Shown piece after piece: positions 6,888-7,188 of a stretch of DNA of 7,188 bases (positions are counted from its first letter, which is position 1; every line of letters begins with the position of its first letter). A program made the translations under genes and the position numbers. Below the pieces are notes generated by a model. It did not search any database and was not told where the DNA came from. It saw only the letters and a list, made by a program, of their open reading frames with translations. The stretch spans positions 1 to 7,188 of the forward strand of contig JAZNEI010000046.1 in NCBI GenBank assembly GCA_045588485.1, written 5' to 3'. This stretch comes from HGM04593 sp045588485. Its GTDB lineage: Bacteria > Bacteroidota > Bacteroidia > Bacteroidales > Bacteroidaceae.

Positions 6888-6892
6888 TCTCC
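6888..6892 (-). promoter_or_regulatory. Shine-Dalgarno GGAGA of the serine hydrolase
   Basis: GGAGA on the minus strand, 7 nt before the ATG at 6880. It fixes the start together with the in-frame stop at 6902-6904. It stands out because the GH20 and glnS starts in this window have only A/T-rich leaders, which fits a different origin for the right-hand genes. Confidence 0.6.
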
Positions 6893-6936
6893 ATCAAATT
6901 CTTATTTTCCTAACTGTTCGACCTATTGGAATTTAC

Positions 6937-7188
6937 TCAATTATTATCTGAAATCCACTTTTGTGCCCAATCAAACAAAGTTTCAGACATCAAACTGAAA
7001 TCTACCGTTCCGCCATTTTTCAAATTCATAAAGTTTTCAACAATTACAAGTTCATCAGAAGATACAACTTTAAGTAATTCTTCCTGATATTTTATATAGT
7101 GCCCAGTTTGCTTAAAGACAATTGGCTGCACCACAAAAGAAGCAGATTTATATAAGCCCCGCAAAATATCTTCACTTTTTTCATGAAG
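6937..7188 (-). CDS. Hypothetical protein, C-terminal fragment (runs off right edge)
   Basis: The frame is open from the right edge (7188) to TGA at 6937-6939, giving 84 visible codons. Because it is open to the edge, the TTG at 7164 is not a convincing start and the true start is probably outside the window. The visible part is soluble and mixed in charge: EKSEDILRGLYKSASFVVQP near its beginning looks like an amphipathic helix, followed by QTGHYIKYQEELLKVV, and it ends SETLFDWAQKWISDNN. There are no membrane segments and no Cys. The helical style, with an 'LYKSASFVVQ...TGHYIKYQEEL' stretch, recalls the C-terminal helical regions of small nucleotidyltransferase/HEPN-type proteins, but this is an impression and I do not assign a function. 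G+C is very low here (about 25% in a sampled line). It is followed after 56 bp by the serine hydrolase on the same strand. Confidence 0.65.
   Translation of the reverse strand, partial: LHEKSEDILRGLYKSASFVVQPIVFKQTGHYIKYQEELLKVVSSDELVIVENFMNLKNGGTVDFSLMSETLFDWAQKWISDNN

Noticed and set aside
7088..7184. 30-codon reading from ATG at 7184 on the minus strand
   Set aside because: It is in another frame from the open reading that runs to 6937, is short, and has no ribosome site visible before the window edge.

Overview
The window reads as a piece of a Bacteroidales chromosome (Bacteroides/Prevotella-like). The evidence is the glutaminyl-tRNA synthetase sequence, A-rich leaders without Shine-Dalgarno before several starts, a large secreted GH20 hexosaminidase with lectin-like modules and a short 'DLQGRRV...GIYI' tail, and weak matches to the TTTG / TAnnTTTG promoter type. 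All five genes I can support lie on the minus strand, so transcription runs from high to low coordinates.

Reading in that direction: 6937-7188 is the C-terminal part of an unrecognised protein cut by the window edge. 5888-6880 is a 330-aa serine hydrolase of the beta-lactamase/PBP-like family without a signal peptide. 5298-5887 is a 590-bp gap without a convincing gene. It holds two tandem 80-83 bp repeats whose inverted repeats are kept by compensatory changes, a further set of nested inverted repeats, and a segment that may be a dispersed repeat. 1755-5297 is a 1180-aa secreted GH20 beta-N-acetylhexosaminidase. 853-1740 is a family 2 glycosyltransferase starting 14 bp after the GH20 stop, probably in the same transcript. 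732-852 is a short gap with two identical 12-bp palindromes and a possible promoter. 3-731 is the N-terminal 243 codons of glnS, which runs off the left edge.

The GH20 enzyme would release terminal GlcNAc or GalNAc from glycans outside the cytoplasm (host mucin or N-glycans, or cell-wall-derived sugars), with its lectin-like modules probably helping it bind glycan. The glycosyltransferase would act in the cytoplasm or at the inner membrane to build a glycan; that it serves the same process as the GH20 is suggested only by adjacency. glnS is housekeeping. Sampled lines are about 45% G+C across the GH20 gene and about 25-45%, mostly under 40%, to the right of 5888. The right end may therefore have a different origin.

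I see no complete novel multi-gene system (no CRISPR, toxin-antitoxin pair, phage or transposase genes). The best candidate for something undescribed is the structured repeat pair at 5361-5525 and the folded DNA beside it.
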